Part shown: piece by piece, positions 1 to 8,303 of the stretch
Numbering within the stretch: position 1 is the first letter of the stretch
Layout: every line of letters begins with the position of its first letter
Source: an uncultured Bacilli bacterium
GTDB taxonomy: Bacteria; Bacillota_I; Bacilli_A; RF39; UBA660
DNA length: 29,407 bases
Direction of reading: 5' to 3'
Assembly (NCBI GenBank): GCA_910587725.1
Contig: CAJUNG010000020.1
Coordinates: 1 to 29,407 of the forward strand
Position numbers and translations under genes: made by a program
Notes under the pieces: model-generated
Databases searched by the model: none
Seen by the model: only the letters and a program-made list of their open reading frames with translations
Told to the model about the DNA's origin: nothing

Positions 1-119
1 ATATTCAATCACATTTCTGTAATTAATTATTACACTTTTATAGTACCAAAAGAAACTTCCCTTTATCTTGTATTTATGGAAAATTCCCTCTTTATTTAAA
101 TTTTTTTGGCACTTAAATC

Positions 120-875
120 CTACTGGCTTTTTCGTGGCTTTATGTTTTTTTGTTGTTGGTAGGTCGATACTAAATGGTGTAGTTGTTTGACTTCTTTCGG
201 ATTTAATTTACGATATTCTCCGGATGCTAAATTTTCTGTTGTTAAAAAGCCAAAACGTTCTCTTTTTAATTTCAAAACGTCGAAGCCAATGCTTGCAAAC
301 ATTTTCTTCACCTGATGATTTTTCCCTTCATGAATCGTCATTTCTACGATAGAGTTTCCCATTTCTTTGTTGACTTTTCTTAATTTTACTCTAGTCGGAT
401 AAACTTTCGTATTTTCTATTACTACGCCAGATTTTAATTTCTCAATATCTGTACCGCTCATGATTCCTTTGACTTTAGCAATATAAACTTTGTCCACTTC
501 ATTTTTAGGGTGCATCATTAAACTCGCAAAATCTCCATCATTAGTTAATAACAATACGCCTGTTGTGTCATAGTCCAATCGACCCACAGGATAAATCCGG
601 GCATGCGTAGGAATTAAATCGATAACGGTTTTTCGCCCTTTTTCGTCTTTTGTTGTCGTTACAACCCCTCTTGGTTTATTTAATAAATAATATTCCTTGT
701 TTTCTTTTTGAATTTGTTTTCCATCGACAGTGATGATGTCACCTCCATCGACTTTCGTCCCTAAACTCGTAATTTTTTCTCCATTAACGAAAACACGCCC
801 TGCTAAAATCAACTCTTCTGATTTTCGACGAGAAGCAACGCCAGAAGATGCGAGAACCTTTTGTAATCTTTCCAT
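120..875 (-). CDS. rluB: 23S rRNA pseudouridine synthase, RluB/RsuA family
   Basis: Converts a uridine in 23S rRNA to pseudouridine (RluB/RsuA family; the exact target is inferred). An N-terminal S4 RNA-binding domain starts MERLQKVLASSGVASRRKSE, followed by a catalytic domain with the family motif GRLDYDTTGVLLLTNDGDF, whose Asp is the catalytic residue, and the late motif EGKNHQVKKMF. At about 251 residues it has normal family length. I chose the ATG at 875 over in-frame ATGs at 893 and 890: GGTGGTG lies 6 nt before it, the S4 domain begins there, and the upstream ATG overlaps a likely -10 box. The basic C-terminal tail (KPRKSQ) is typical. It follows dinG by 47 nt, in the same direction. 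The 119 bases beyond its stop hold no clear terminator. RluB rather than another RsuA-family member is likely but not proven. Confidence 0.9.
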   Translation of the reverse strand: MERLQKVLASSGVASRRKSEELILAGRVFVNGEKITSLGTKVDGGDIITVDGKQIQKENKEYYLLNKPRGVVTTTKDEKGRKTVIDLIPTHARIYPVGRLDYDTTGVLLLTNDGDFASLMMHPKNEVDKVYIAKVKGIMSGTDIEKLKSGVVIENTKVYPTRVKLRKVNKEMGNSIVEMTIHEGKNHQVKKMFASIGFDVLKLKRERFGFLTTENLASGEYRKLNPKEVKQLHHLVSTYQQQKNIKPRKSQ

Positions 876-891
876 ATTTTTCACCACCATC

Positions 892-921
892 ATTGTACTA
901 TATTTTTTCTATTTTGAGCAA
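892..921 (-). promoter_or_regulatory. Probable rluB promoter
   Basis: Read on the minus strand: a weak -35 TTGCTC (916-921), an 18 nt spacer and -10 TACAAT (892-897). The predicted start of transcription would be about 885, giving a very short leader and excluding the ATG at 893. Confidence 0.4.
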
Positions 922-922
922 G

Positions 923-2935
923 CTATAATATTTTTTGTTTTACAAATTTTCTAACCTCTCTCATGTTGTCCGTAACTGGATAGGAAGAAAAATTCGAAAA
1001 AATATGATGATTCTCTTCAAATCTTTTGACTCTAGAGTCTAAAATCGTGATTAACGCTTTATCCTCTTCTGCTCTAATTGCTCGTCCTATTCCTTGTTTT
1101 AATTTCAAAATCATTTCTGGTAGGTAAACTTCTTTGAATCCATTTTGATAACGATTTGCTTTTTCTGCGGTAATAATATCTACAGTAGGAAAAGGAAGAC
1201 GAGCGATAATTACGCTACTTAAGGATTTTCCTTGAATGTCGATTCCTTCCCAAAAAGCACCAGTTGCAAATAAACAAGATTTTTCTTCTTCCATGAATTT
1301 TCTTTTTAGAACATCCTCCATTCCTGAAGTTTGCATATAGATAGGAAAGTCAAAAATTTTCCGTTGTTGAAACCGCTCATAGACTTGTTGCATATCTTCT
1401 TTTGAAGTAAATAGAACTAAACTCCTTCCATCAGTCATTCGAAGTAAAACGCGAATCTTTAGGAACATTTCTTCTAAATAGGCGTCTTTTTCTTTTGGTG
1501 AAGGAATGTTCTCATCATAGTAAATTAAACTGTTATTTTGATAGTCATAGGGAGAAGAAATAGCGAATTCTTTTAAGACTTTGCATCCAACCACATCGTC
1601 TAGTCCGATATTATTAGAAAAATAAGAATAATCATCTTTCTTTGTGGTGAGTGTTGCACTAGTTAATATTTTCCCATAACGTTTATCTTCTAATACGTGA
1701 CTTAAAATTTTGTTCATTTGTTTAGGACAAGAATATATTGACGGTAGTTCTCCTTTATGATTATTAAACTGAAGCCAATAGAGGTAATCACTTTTCTCGT
1801 TTAATAGAATATCCTGAAAAACACTCTTGTCCATTTCTAACTTTTGAATATAATTTCTTCTTTGAGAAAGCCCCATACTCTTCTCATATAATCTATATAG
1901 TTCAATAATTTTTTCGAGATATGCCACGAATTCTTTTACGGTTTGTTTAAAATCAGGCGTTAGAATTAAAGGATAATGCTTTTCACTATCATATTCAAGT
2001 AATTCCTCTTGCTCTATGCATCCACTTTCAGGTAATTCTGTAGCATGTTCTGTTGCGAGAGTAAACACCTTATCTAATAAGTGATAACTAGTATCAAAAA
2101 TCGTGTTCAAAGTATCATTAACTTTCGCAAGTTCTATATAGATAGAAGTAATGTGTCTACTGATTTGTTCTTTTGATAGCTTTCTTGTGCTTGCATTTCT
2201 TGCTCTTTCTTCTAAGCAATGAGCTTCATCTATAACTAAAGCGTTTGGTGTTCTAAATAGTTGGCTTTTCTCCCCGATTTTCATTGTATTTTGAATCAAC
2301 ATATCATGATTACAGATGATTGCTCCTTGATTAGAGAATTTATTCCGTTCTATAATGTATGGACATTGGTAGTATTCTGGACAATTTTGAAAATTACAAT
2401 TTGTAATATGAATTTTTTGCCAAGTTTCTTCTCCGACACTTTCCTTGGTTAGACTTTCACTTTGTAGTGCCTGGTTTAATAGATTTTTATAAATTTCTTT
2501 TTGTTTTTCATCGGTTTCCTCATCGCATAACGTCCGAAGTTTTTTAAGACATAGATAATTGGTTTTTCCTTTTGCAACAACGACAGGAATATTTATATTT
2601 AATGTTTTAGATAGAAAAAGAATGACTTCTTTTAATTGTTCTTGTAAGGCAATCGTAGACGTGGAAATAATAAAACCTTTAAACTCTTCTTTTTCTTGAT
2701 AAGAATATAACAAAGGAATTAAATAGGCATAGCTTTTTCCAATGCCAACTCCTGCTTCAATTAATAAAATTTCTTTGTTGGTAATGGCATCTAAAACATC
2801 TAATGCCATCGTATGTTGCCCTTCTCTATATTCTAGTGTTTTGCTATTTTTTGTCTGTTCAAAAAAATTATCGACTTTTTCAAAAATAAGTTCATCGTCT
2901 AAATGTGCTGGTTCCCCTTTTTTCCAAATACTCAT
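923..2935 (-). CDS. dinG: DinG-type ATP-dependent DNA helicase with Fe-S cluster cysteines
   Basis: Superfamily 2 XPD/DinG-like 5'-3' helicase for repair or damage tolerance (known for the family). Walker A is GVGIGKS at about residues 62-68, preceded by a Q-like REGQ motif at 37-40. Walker B/DEAH is VIDEAHCLEERA. Between them are clustered cysteines (NYLCLKKL, then NCNFQNCPEYYQC) matching the Fe-S insertion of DinG. Motif VI is QGIGRAIR near the C-terminus. At 670 residues it has normal length; no N-terminal exonuclease domain is present, unlike the longer B. subtilis protein. The reading frame is open to 3091, but the ATG at 2935 is chosen: AGAGGGGG precedes it and a near-consensus promoter lies inside the longer frame. 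Function as a repair helicase is firm; the physiological substrate is not shown. Confidence 0.9.
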   Translation of the reverse strand: MSIWKKGEPAHLDDELIFEKVDNFFEQTKNSKTLEYREGQHTMALDVLDAITNKEILLIEAGVGIGKSYAYLIPLLYSYQEKEEFKGFIISTSTIALQEQLKEVILFLSKTLNINIPVVVAKGKTNYLCLKKLRTLCDEETDEKQKEIYKNLLNQALQSESLTKESVGEETWQKIHITNCNFQNCPEYYQCPYIIERNKFSNQGAIICNHDMLIQNTMKIGEKSQLFRTPNALVIDEAHCLEERARNASTRKLSKEQISRHITSIYIELAKVNDTLNTIFDTSYHLLDKVFTLATEHATELPESGCIEQEELLEYDSEKHYPLILTPDFKQTVKEFVAYLEKIIELYRLYEKSMGLSQRRNYIQKLEMDKSVFQDILLNEKSDYLYWLQFNNHKGELPSIYSCPKQMNKILSHVLEDKRYGKILTSATLTTKKDDYSYFSNNIGLDDVVGCKVLKEFAISSPYDYQNNSLIYYDENIPSPKEKDAYLEEMFLKIRVLLRMTDGRSLVLFTSKEDMQQVYERFQQRKIFDFPIYMQTSGMEDVLKRKFMEEEKSCLFATGAFWEGIDIQGKSLSSVIIARLPFPTVDIITAEKANRYQNGFKEVYLPEMILKLKQGIGRAIRAEEDKALITILDSRVKRFEENHHIFSNFSSYPVTDNMREVRKFVKQKIL

Positions 2936-2960
2936 ATAATCCCCCTCTTTAACTTTGGAC

Positions 2961-2989
2961 ATGATATCATATTTTTTAAAAAATGTCAA
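2961..2989 (-). promoter_or_regulatory. dinG promoter, near-consensus
   Basis: On the minus strand: perfect -35 TTGACA (2984-2989), 17 nt spacer, extended -10 TGaTATCAT (hexamer 2961-2966). It lies 26 nt before the chosen dinG start and decides that start. A run of seven Gs (3008-3014) lies about 20 nt upstream of the -35. Confidence 0.8.
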
Positions 2990-3025
2990 GAAAAACAGGC
3001 TGTATATGGGGGGGTAAAATCGTAA

Positions 3026-3044
3026 TGTCACAATTGATGTGACA
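3026..3044. repeat. Perfect 7-bp inverted repeat upstream of dinG
   Basis: TGTCACA (3026-3032), spacer ATTGA, TGTGACA (3038-3044). It lies 37 nt upstream of the dinG -35 and beside a transposase-like fragment. It could be an operator of dinG or part of the end of a decayed insertion sequence. No T-run follows strong enough to call it a terminator. Confidence 0.5.
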
Positions 3045-3118
3045 CCTTTTAGGTATAAAAAAAGCAATAAGTACAATATGAATTGAGGCAAAAATCTATA
3101 TGAAAGAGCTTATCGCTT

Positions 3119-3250
3119 ATGACCGGTATATCATATACGCAGCGTTATTTATCGCATGATTTGAACACTAAATTTTATTTAGATGAAGATTTAAAAATCA
3201 AAATGAATGCATATTTAAAAAATCAAATAATATTCCAAGGCAAGACTTGA
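3119..3250 (+). pseudogene. Remnant of an insertion-sequence transposase N-terminus (tentative)
   Basis: A 43-residue reading frame begins MTGISYTQRYLSHDLNTKFY and ends at TGA 3248-3250. The phrase YTQRYLSHDLNTKF resembles, from memory, the start of IS3/IS481-like helix-turn-helix transposases in related low-GC genomes. The downstream half diverges and stops, so at most a stub remains. This is the only coding-like signal in the 446 bases between dinG (2935) and spmB (3383). The rest of that gap holds the dinG promoter, a G7 run, the palindrome at 3026-3044 and a possible terminator at 3285-3311. Identification is tentative. Confidence 0.35.
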
Positions 3251-3284
3251 TTCGGTTTCTTCCATTGAAGAAATAAAAAATAAA

Positions 3285-3311
3285 GGAAGCTTCTGTAAAA
3301 ACATCGCTTCC
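3285..3311 (-). terminator. Possible terminator of the dacB-spmA-spmB operon
   Basis: GGAAGC (3285-3290) and GCTTCC (3306-3311) pair across a 15 nt loop. Read on the minus strand the stem is followed by the T-rich TTTATTTTTTATTTC. It lies 72 nt past the spmB stop. The loop is long and the stem short, so this is weak. Confidence 0.4.
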
Positions 3312-3382
3312 GAATTAATATTTTTTCGACTTACTTAGGTATCTTATTTTTGATAACTAAACCAATAGGATTGATGCAAGCT

Positions 3383-3901
3383 TTAAAATAGGATAGAAAC
3401 TAAGAATATTGCCATAACTACGGTAAGAAAATCAACAAGTAATCCTGCTTTTAAGGCATAACGGATTTTTTTAATCCCTACAGAACCAAAATAGAGAGAA
3501 AGTACATAAATCGTCGTATCGGTTGCACCTTGTAAAATGGCGGCAATTCTTGCAAGATAAGAGTCAACTCCATAGGTTTTGATGATGTCGATCATAACGA
3601 CAAAACTAGCATTTCCAGAAATTGGACGGATTAGTGCCATCGGTAATATTTCTAAGGGAATATGAAACTGCGTTAATAAGGGATTGAGTAAAGAAAAGAA
3701 ATCGGTAATAAACCCACTTTCTAATAGCAAATTCATCCCAAAAATCATCGCTAGAAAAAAAGGGAATATTTCTATTGATAATTTTATTCCTTCCTTTGCT
3801 CCTTTACAAAAACTATCGTAAACATTGACTTTTTTTGCTAATGCATAAATCAGTAAAGCGAAGACAAGAAGTGGAATCATCAAATTACTAAGCGTGTTCA
3901 T
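3383..3901 (-). CDS. spmB: Spore maturation protein B
   Basis: Integral membrane protein needed, with SpmA, for spore core dehydration in B. subtilis (known for the family; mechanism unclear). The sequence is hydrophobic throughout: a TM segment at the start (NLMIPLLVFALLIYALA), the conserved middle IRPISGNASFVVMIDIIKTYG and LARIAAILQGATDTTIYVL, typical of the nucleoside-recognition (Gate) domain shared by SpmA and SpmB, then C-terminal TM segments. The 172 residues match the usual length. Its start overlaps the end of spmA by 14 bases, with GGGAG about 8 nt upstream inside spmA, so the two are probably co-translated. Last gene of the dacB-spmA-spmB operon. Confidence 0.93.
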   Translation of the reverse strand: MNTLSNLMIPLLVFALLIYALAKKVNVYDSFCKGAKEGIKLSIEIFPFFLAMIFGMNLLLESGFITDFFSLLNPLLTQFHIPLEILPMALIRPISGNASFVVMIDIIKTYGVDSYLARIAAILQGATDTTIYVLSLYFGSVGIKKIRYALKAGLLVDFLTVVMAIFLVSILF

Positions 3902-4481
3902 TTCTTTTCTCCCTTCGATAAAATAAGCGGTCGATGAATAAAGCTAAAATGGTATTCGTCAGTGTTGCTAATATCGTAGGTAAAATTAATTCGGTTGGAT
4001 TCTTACTTCCATACATCAGACGAATGGCCAAAATATCTGTAGCAATTAGGGTAACTCCACTTGTATTTAAAATTAAGAAAGTAATCATACTTCTTGTTGC
4101 TGTATCTTTCTTTTTATTCTTTTCTTGCAAACATTTCATCGCTTTTAATCCAAAAGGTGTAGAGGCATTATGAATTCCTAACATATTGATGATTAAATTA
4201 CTAGCAATATATTCTAATGCTTCATCCTTTTCATTTAATTCTGGGAAAATGAAGCGAAATAGAGGGGAAAATACTTTTGCTAATTTACTCAGTAATCCGG
4301 CATCTTTAGCAATTTGCATAATTCCACTCCATAAAATCATGAGGGGCGCACTCACCATCACCAGGTTTAATGTATCGGTTCCTGAGGAGATTATTTTTTG
4401 ATTCACCAAATCGACTTTTCCGGTGATAACGCCATACCCTATTCCAATAAGAATAAAGAAGGCCCAAATTTTATTCATCAT
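3888..4481 (-). CDS. spmA: Spore maturation protein A
   Basis: Membrane protein of the nucleoside-recognition (Gate) family, partner of SpmB in spore core dehydration. Recognised from features shared with B. subtilis SpmA: the NKIWAFFILIGIGYG start, AKDAGLLSKLAKVFSPLF, ASNLIINMLGIHNASTPFG, and RSMITFLILNTSGVTLI. The longer frame to 4508 is rejected. ATG 4481 forms an ATGA overlap with the dacB stop, has AAGGG 8 nt upstream, and begins where the family does, giving 197 residues. Overlap with dacB on one side and spmB on the other indicates a tightly coupled three-gene sporulation operon, as in B. subtilis. Confidence 0.93.
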   Translation of the reverse strand: MMNKIWAFFILIGIGYGVITGKVDLVNQKIISSGTDTLNLVMVSAPLMILWSGIMQIAKDAGLLSKLAKVFSPLFRFIFPELNEKDEALEYIASNLIINMLGIHNASTPFGLKAMKCLQEKNKKKDTATRSMITFLILNTSGVTLIATDILAIRLMYGSKNPTELILPTILATLTNTILALFIDRLFYRREKRNEHA

Positions 4482-5539
4482 GAGAATAGCCCTTTTAGAA
4501 AGTCCCAAAAAGATTTTTTTGTTTCTTTCTTTACATAGACATAATCATTATAAACTTCTTCTCCGTTTAAACTGACGATTACTTCACCAATAGTCTCATC
4601 TTTTTCTTCTTCATTAATCTTCACTAAAACTTTTACTTTTTCTTTTTCTTGTTCGGTTAAAGGATAAGAGAAATCATTTTTAATATATACTTTATTTTTG
4701 TAAAATCCTTCATCGATTTTAAATTTTTCTTTATCTAGAATCGTATAGAGTTTATAGTTTTCAAATCCATATTGGTATAATGCTTGATGGGTATCATACT
4801 CGTTTCCGTCATTGAGGGTAACGACAGTTAAAGAAAGCTCTTTATTTTGTGCTGTTGTTACTAGAGTTCTACCGGCGGAAGGTGTATATCCTGTCTTTCC
4901 TCCTGTTGCATATTCATATAAGTTCAATAGTTTGTTTCGATTGTGCCAAAGATAACTTTTTTTATCAGTTTGTACTTGGTACTTTTTACATCCCACAATT
5001 TTTTGATACTCTTCGTTTTTGCTGGCATATCTTGATAATAAGGCCATGTCGTAAGCGGTAGATTTATTTTGTGTAATTTCATCTAATCCATGGGGATTGT
5101 TAAATACCGTATTTTTCATTCCGATTTCTTTCGCCTTTTTATTCATCATCTCCACAAAGTTTTCTTCGCTTCCTCCAACGAAAATGGCAATGACGAGGGC
5201 AGCATCGTTTCCGCTTCTAAGCATCAACCCATATACCATATCTCTAAGAATCATTTTTTCTCCAACTTCTAAATAGATGTTAGAACCATACATCGTAAGA
5301 ACTTCTTCACCAACCGTTACTTCTTCTTCCATTTTTCCTGATTCTATAGCGAGAACTGCGGTCATAATTTTTGTAATCGATGCAATTAGACGAGGTGTAT
5401 CTTTATCTTTTTCATATAAAATTCTACCACTTTCATTATCGATTAAGACCGCACTTCTTGCACTTACACTTAGGGCAAAAGTATTAATTGGACTTAATAG
5501 GAGTAAAAGTAGACATAACTTGATTATTCGCAATTTCAT
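4478..5539 (-). CDS. dacB: Sporulation-type D-alanyl-D-alanine carboxypeptidase
   Basis: Penicillin-binding serine peptidase that trims the terminal D-Ala of peptidoglycan stem peptides; in B. subtilis DacB controls spore cortex cross-linking. It has an N-terminal signal peptide (about residues 1-24), then the three active-site motifs: SxxK in IASITKIMTAVLAIESGKM, SxN in LMLRSGNDAA, and KTG in GGKTGYTPSAGRTL. A beta-rich C-terminal domain follows, ending in an amphipathic stretch (KKSFWDFLKGLFS) that probably anchors it to the membrane. Full length at 353 residues. DacB is preferred over DacF or DacA because the VSARSAVLIDNESGRILYEK start resembles DacB and because spmA and spmB follow directly. 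No clear promoter was found; a terminator-like hairpin lies 33 nt upstream. Confidence 0.9.
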   Translation of the reverse strand: MKLRIIKLCLLLLLLSPINTFALSVSARSAVLIDNESGRILYEKDKDTPRLIASITKIMTAVLAIESGKMEEEVTVGEEVLTMYGSNIYLEVGEKMILRDMVYGLMLRSGNDAALVIAIFVGGSEENFVEMMNKKAKEIGMKNTVFNNPHGLDEITQNKSTAYDMALLSRYASKNEEYQKIVGCKKYQVQTDKKSYLWHNRNKLLNLYEYATGGKTGYTPSAGRTLVTTAQNKELSLTVVTLNDGNEYDTHQALYQYGFENYKLYTILDKEKFKIDEGFYKNKVYIKNDFSYPLTEQEKEKVKVLVKINEEEKDETIGEVIVSLNGEEVYNDYVYVKKETKKSFWDFLKGLFS

Positions 5540-5571
5540 AAACTCTTCACCTACTGCAAGTTTATGTATTA

Positions 5572-5604
5572 AAAAAGAAGAGATTCGTGTTTTCTCTTCT
5601 TTTT
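5572..5604 (-). terminator. Rho-independent terminator between the lipoprotein gene and dacB
   Basis: AAAAAGAAGAGA (5572-5583) pairs perfectly with TCTCTTCTTTTT (5593-5604), loop 9 nt. On the minus strand the 3' arm runs into TTTTTTAA. It lies 89 nt past the lipoprotein stop and only 33 nt before dacB, so it separates the two. If the dacB promoter lies upstream of it, it would act as an attenuator. Confidence 0.7.
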
Positions 5605-5692
5605 AGCTTTTCTCTCTTCTTACTTTTAGCGTCTCTTTTGGATTTTTATATTTTTCATCCACATTCAATCAGACAGTTATCTCATGAAAATG

Positions 5693-6232
5693 TTAATTAT
5701 CATAGATTCCATGAATTTTTTGTCTATCGATGTCGGTGATATCATCTAAAGACCACATATCATCTTTTTTGGTTAAAGTGAATGTAATCGTATAAGTAAC
5801 TTTTTCTTTCATATCTTTCATCTTGCCAATTTTGTAGTCCATAAATTTTTCTTCGTCGGTTTCATTGTTTTCATCTAAAAACTCACTATTATTCGTTTTT
5901 AAATAGTCATCTGCTTCCTGCATAGCTTTATTAAAGTCATAGACTTCAATTTCGGTTTCAATTGTAGCATGCTCCCCATCGATTTTTTCATCTTTGATTT
6001 TATACGATAAATTTTGATACTGTTTTTTCATTAGATTTCTGTATTCGTCCTTTTGACTTTCGCTCATTGTCGTATCACTTTTTAAAACATCATCTAATTG
6101 ATTGAGTACTTTATCGTTCATCGTTTGATATTTTCCTAAGAATTCTTCTACCTCTTTTGTTGGACTATTCATGACATTGTTACAACCGGTAAGCATGATA
6201 AGCAATAATAAAATTGCACTAATTTTTTTCAT
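5693..6232 (-). CDS. Lipoprotein of unknown function
   Basis: A 179-residue predicted lipoprotein. The signal sequence MKKISAILLLLIMLTGCNN has the lipobox LTGC with the lipidated Cys at 17. The mature part is charged, helical at first (SPTKEVEEFLGKYQTMNDKV), then alternates charged beta-like segments (ATIETEIEVYDFNKA, EKVTYTITFTLTKKDDMWSL). That order, a helical pair then a sheet, resembles NTF2-like or DUF4878-like lipoproteins, which is only a structural guess. AGAGGAGG precedes the start by about 7 nt. It is transcribed alone: divergent from trpS on one side and closed by the hairpin at 5572-5604 on the other. Function not recognised. Confidence 0.85.
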   Translation of the reverse strand: MKKISAILLLLIMLTGCNNVMNSPTKEVEEFLGKYQTMNDKVLNQLDDVLKSDTTMSESQKDEYRNLMKKQYQNLSYKIKDEKIDGEHATIETEIEVYDFNKAMQEADDYLKTNNSEFLDENNETDEEKFMDYKIGKMKDMKEKVTYTITFTLTKKDDMWSLDDITDIDRQKIHGIYDN

Positions 6233-6298
6233 TTTTCTTCCTCCTCTTTTATACTTTGTACTTTTTTTGGAAATTTATAAGTATTTTTAAAAAAAATA

Positions 6299-6307
6299 TG
6301 CTAAAAT
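6299..6307 (+). promoter_or_regulatory. trpS promoter (extended -10)
   Basis: TGcTAAAAT, extended -10 with hexamer at 6302-6307, 20 nt before the TTG start. No good -35 is seen and there is no room for a T-box leader, so this trpS is not T-box regulated from here. Confidence 0.5.
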
Positions 6308-6327
6308 GATAGAAAGGAGTGATTTTT

Positions 6328-7326
6328 TTGAAAACGATACTAACTGGGATTCGTCCGACAGGAAATTTGCACGTGGGACATTTTTTTGGGGCTGTTCAAA
6401 ATTGGAAAAGTTTGCAAGGTCAGTATGAATTTTATTTAGAAATTGCGGATGTGCAAGCACTTACAGACCATTTTCATGACCCAGAAATGGTGAGAAAAAA
6501 TGTCTATGAATTAACAATCGACTTGCTTTCTTGTGGAATCAATCCATCACAAGTAACGTTCTTTATTCAATCAAAAATTCCCGAAATTGCTGAGTTAACG
6601 GTTTTTTATTCTAATTTGGTTACGATGTCAAGGCTTTATCGGAATCCTACAATCAAAACGGAGATTTCTCAAAAAAAAGCAATATTTGGGGAAAAAGGTG
6701 AAAGCGTGACTTATGGATTTGTTGGATATCCGGTTTCACAAGCTGCTGACATTACCGCCTTTTCAGGAGAATTAGTGCCTGTTGGAGAAGACCAGCTTCC
6801 TCTTTTGGAACAATGTCGTGAAATCGTTCGAAAATTCAATTCGATTTATGGAGATACTCTGATAGAACCTTCTCATCTATTGACGACAACACCTAGAGTT
6901 AAAGGATTAGATGGTGCTGAAAAGATGGGAAAAAGTTTAGGAAATGCTATCTTCTTAAATGATTCTGAGGATGTGATTTCGAAAAAAATTATGGGTGCAG
7001 TTACCGATACAAAAAAGATTAAAAAAGATGACCCTGCCGACCCTGAGGTTTGTATGGTTTATTACTATCACAAATTAATGAAAAATGAAAATTTAGAGAC
7101 GGTTTGTCAAGAATGTCGACAAGGTAAGCGTGGTTGTGTTGCTTGTAAGAGAGAATTGATTGAAAAAATGTTAGCGTTTTTAAAACCGATTCAGGAAAAA
7201 CAAGCATATTTCCATGAACATCCAGAAGAAGTAGAAAAGATTTTAGAAGAAGGAACGAATAAGGCTTCACTAAAGGCAAAAGATACTATGATACGTGTTC
7301 GAAAAAGCATGAAAATTGATTATTAA
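6328..7326 (+). CDS. trpS: Tryptophanyl-tRNA synthetase
   Basis: Class I aminoacyl-tRNA synthetase charging tRNA-Trp. The HIGH-type motif is GNLHVGHF (about residues 12-19) and the KMSKS-type motif is EKMGKSLGN (about 200). The tryptophan-site region GYPVSQAADITAF and the Asp/Gln run GEDQLPLLEQCREI are as in the family; 332 residues is normal. Start choice: a TTG at 6328 preceded by AGAAAGGAG at 8 nt, yielding the family start MKTILTGIRPTG. An in-frame GTG at 6319 would overlap its own SD. It is one of only two intact plus-strand genes in the window and converges on dnaI through a shared terminator. Confidence 0.95.
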   Translation: MKTILTGIRPTGNLHVGHFFGAVQNWKSLQGQYEFYLEIADVQALTDHFHDPEMVRKNVYELTIDLLSCGINPSQVTFFIQSKIPEIAELTVFYSNLVTMSRLYRNPTIKTEISQKKAIFGEKGESVTYGFVGYPVSQAADITAFSGELVPVGEDQLPLLEQCREIVRKFNSIYGDTLIEPSHLLTTTPRVKGLDGAEKMGKSLGNAIFLNDSEDVISKKIMGAVTDTKKIKKDDPADPEVCMVYYYHKLMKNENLETVCQECRQGKRGCVACKRELIEKMLAFLKPIQEKQAYFHEHPEEVEKILEEGTNKASLKAKDTMIRVRKSMKIDY

Positions 7327-7360
7327 AAAAATCGTAGGAAACTTAATTCCTGCGATTTTT
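7325..7360. terminator. Bidirectional terminator shared by trpS and dnaI
   Basis: AAAAAATCGTAGGAA (from 7326) pairs with TTCCTGCGATTTTTT (7347-7361) with one T-G wobble and a 6 nt loop. Both strands give a stem followed by a T-run. The stem contains the last codons and stop of dnaI and begins at the trpS stop. Confidence 0.85.
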
Positions 7361-8257
7361 TCCGATTAACTGCATAGATACTGTCATATATTCTATTCGT
7401 TCTAAAATCCTTCTCGCTTTCAAGTTTTCAATCCCCCGGTTAGATGTCGCTAGATGTTCTTCTAATTCCTTTAGATTCAAGTTAGAGGTAAAAAAGGTTG
7501 GTAGGTTTTCTTCCATTCGGTACTGTAGGATAGAACCTAAAATTTCATCTCTTGCCCAAGGACTGACGACTTCGGCACCAATATCATCTAATAGCAAAAT
7601 GGGAACTTTTTTAATATAGCGAAATTTCTCTTTATAATCTGTATCAAAAGATTCTTTTAAACTTCTTAGAAATTCTGGATAATAGCAAATTGCACAACGA
7701 ATGTTTCTTTTGGCCAACTCATTAAATAGGGCCGAAATCAAGTAGGTTTTTCCTGTACCAAAGCTTCCATGTAAATATAGGCCTTTGGGGTGTTTTTTTT
7801 CTTCATACTCTTCTAAGAATGTTTTGAAATAACGAATAATCTGTAATCGTTCTTTATCATCTGTTTTAATTTCAGAGATTTTGGCCTCCTTTACCGCCTT
7901 GGTTGACTCAAATAGCTCGATATTTTCTAAGTAGGCTTCTTTTTTTAGTTTTTCTTGTAATTTTTTACAGGCAATATATTCAAATAAGATACTTTTCTCG
8001 GTATCCTTTTTTGCGGTTAATCGATATCCACATTGTTCGTTTTTACATGACTCGATATGTTGACAATTTTGACAATGTTCTAGTTCTTTTGCTGCTAATT
8101 CTAGCTGTGAGGTGTATTTCATCGCCACTTCGATGGGAACGGATATCGTCTTTAATAAATTTTCAAAGTTTTCGTTTTTACTTGCTCTTACAAAATTGCT
8201 TTTTAGCTCTACTTCTCCTTGTTTATCCAATCCCATGTACGCTAATGCCTGTTTCAT
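7343..8257 (-). CDS. dnaI: Primosomal protein DnaI, replicative helicase loader
   Basis: AAA+ ATPase that loads the replicative helicase in Bacilli. The N-terminal domain carries a Cys/His cluster (HCQNCQHIESCKNEQCGY) matching the zinc-binding helicase-interaction domain. The C-terminal ATPase has Walker A HGSFGTGKTYLI, Walker B ILLLDDIGAEV and the sensor-1 stretch TFFTSNLNLKELEEHL. About 304 residues is normal. I prefer ATG 8257 over the in-frame TTG at 8263: AGGTG is 7 nt upstream of the ATG and nearly touches the TTG. The usual neighbour dnaB (B. subtilis sense) is absent; a TasA-like surface protein lies upstream instead, behind its own terminator. Confidence 0.93.
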   Translation of the reverse strand: MKQALAYMGLDKQGEVELKSNFVRASKNENFENLLKTISVPIEVAMKYTSQLELAAKELEHCQNCQHIESCKNEQCGYRLTAKKDTEKSILFEYIACKKLQEKLKKEAYLENIELFESTKAVKEAKISEIKTDDKERLQIIRYFKTFLEEYEEKKHPKGLYLHGSFGTGKTYLISALFNELAKRNIRCAICYYPEFLRSLKESFDTDYKEKFRYIKKVPILLLDDIGAEVVSPWARDEILGSILQYRMEENLPTFFTSNLNLKELEEHLATSNRGIENLKARRILERIEYMTVSMQLIGKNRRN

Positions 8258-8303
8258 GTCCAATCACCTAGGTTTATTGTACTAAAAAACAAGGATTTTG
8301 ACA

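Noticed and set aside
18..34. Palindrome TGTAAT-N5-ATTACA as terminator or operator
   Set aside because: Very AT-rich and short, no T-run, 86 bases beyond the rluB stop; likely chance.
876..893. Upstream start of RluB at 893
   Set aside because: It overlaps the likely -10 box; the S4 domain begins at the ATG at 875, which has its own SD.
2936..3091. N-terminal extension of DinG starting at 3091
   Set aside because: A near-consensus promoter lies inside it and a strong SD precedes the ATG at 2935; the extension has no domain similarity.
5277..5606. Plus-strand reading frame opposite dacB
   Set aside because: Shadow frame over the conserved SxxK region of dacB, with no SD.
6233..6327. T-box riboswitch upstream of trpS
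   Set aside because: Only about 90 bases separate trpS from the divergent lipoprotein gene; no specifier stem or antiterminator is seen.
7903..8271. Plus-strand reading frame of 122 codons opposite dnaI
   Set aside because: Shadow frame; low-complexity hydrophobic product caused by antisense of Glu/Lys-rich sequence.
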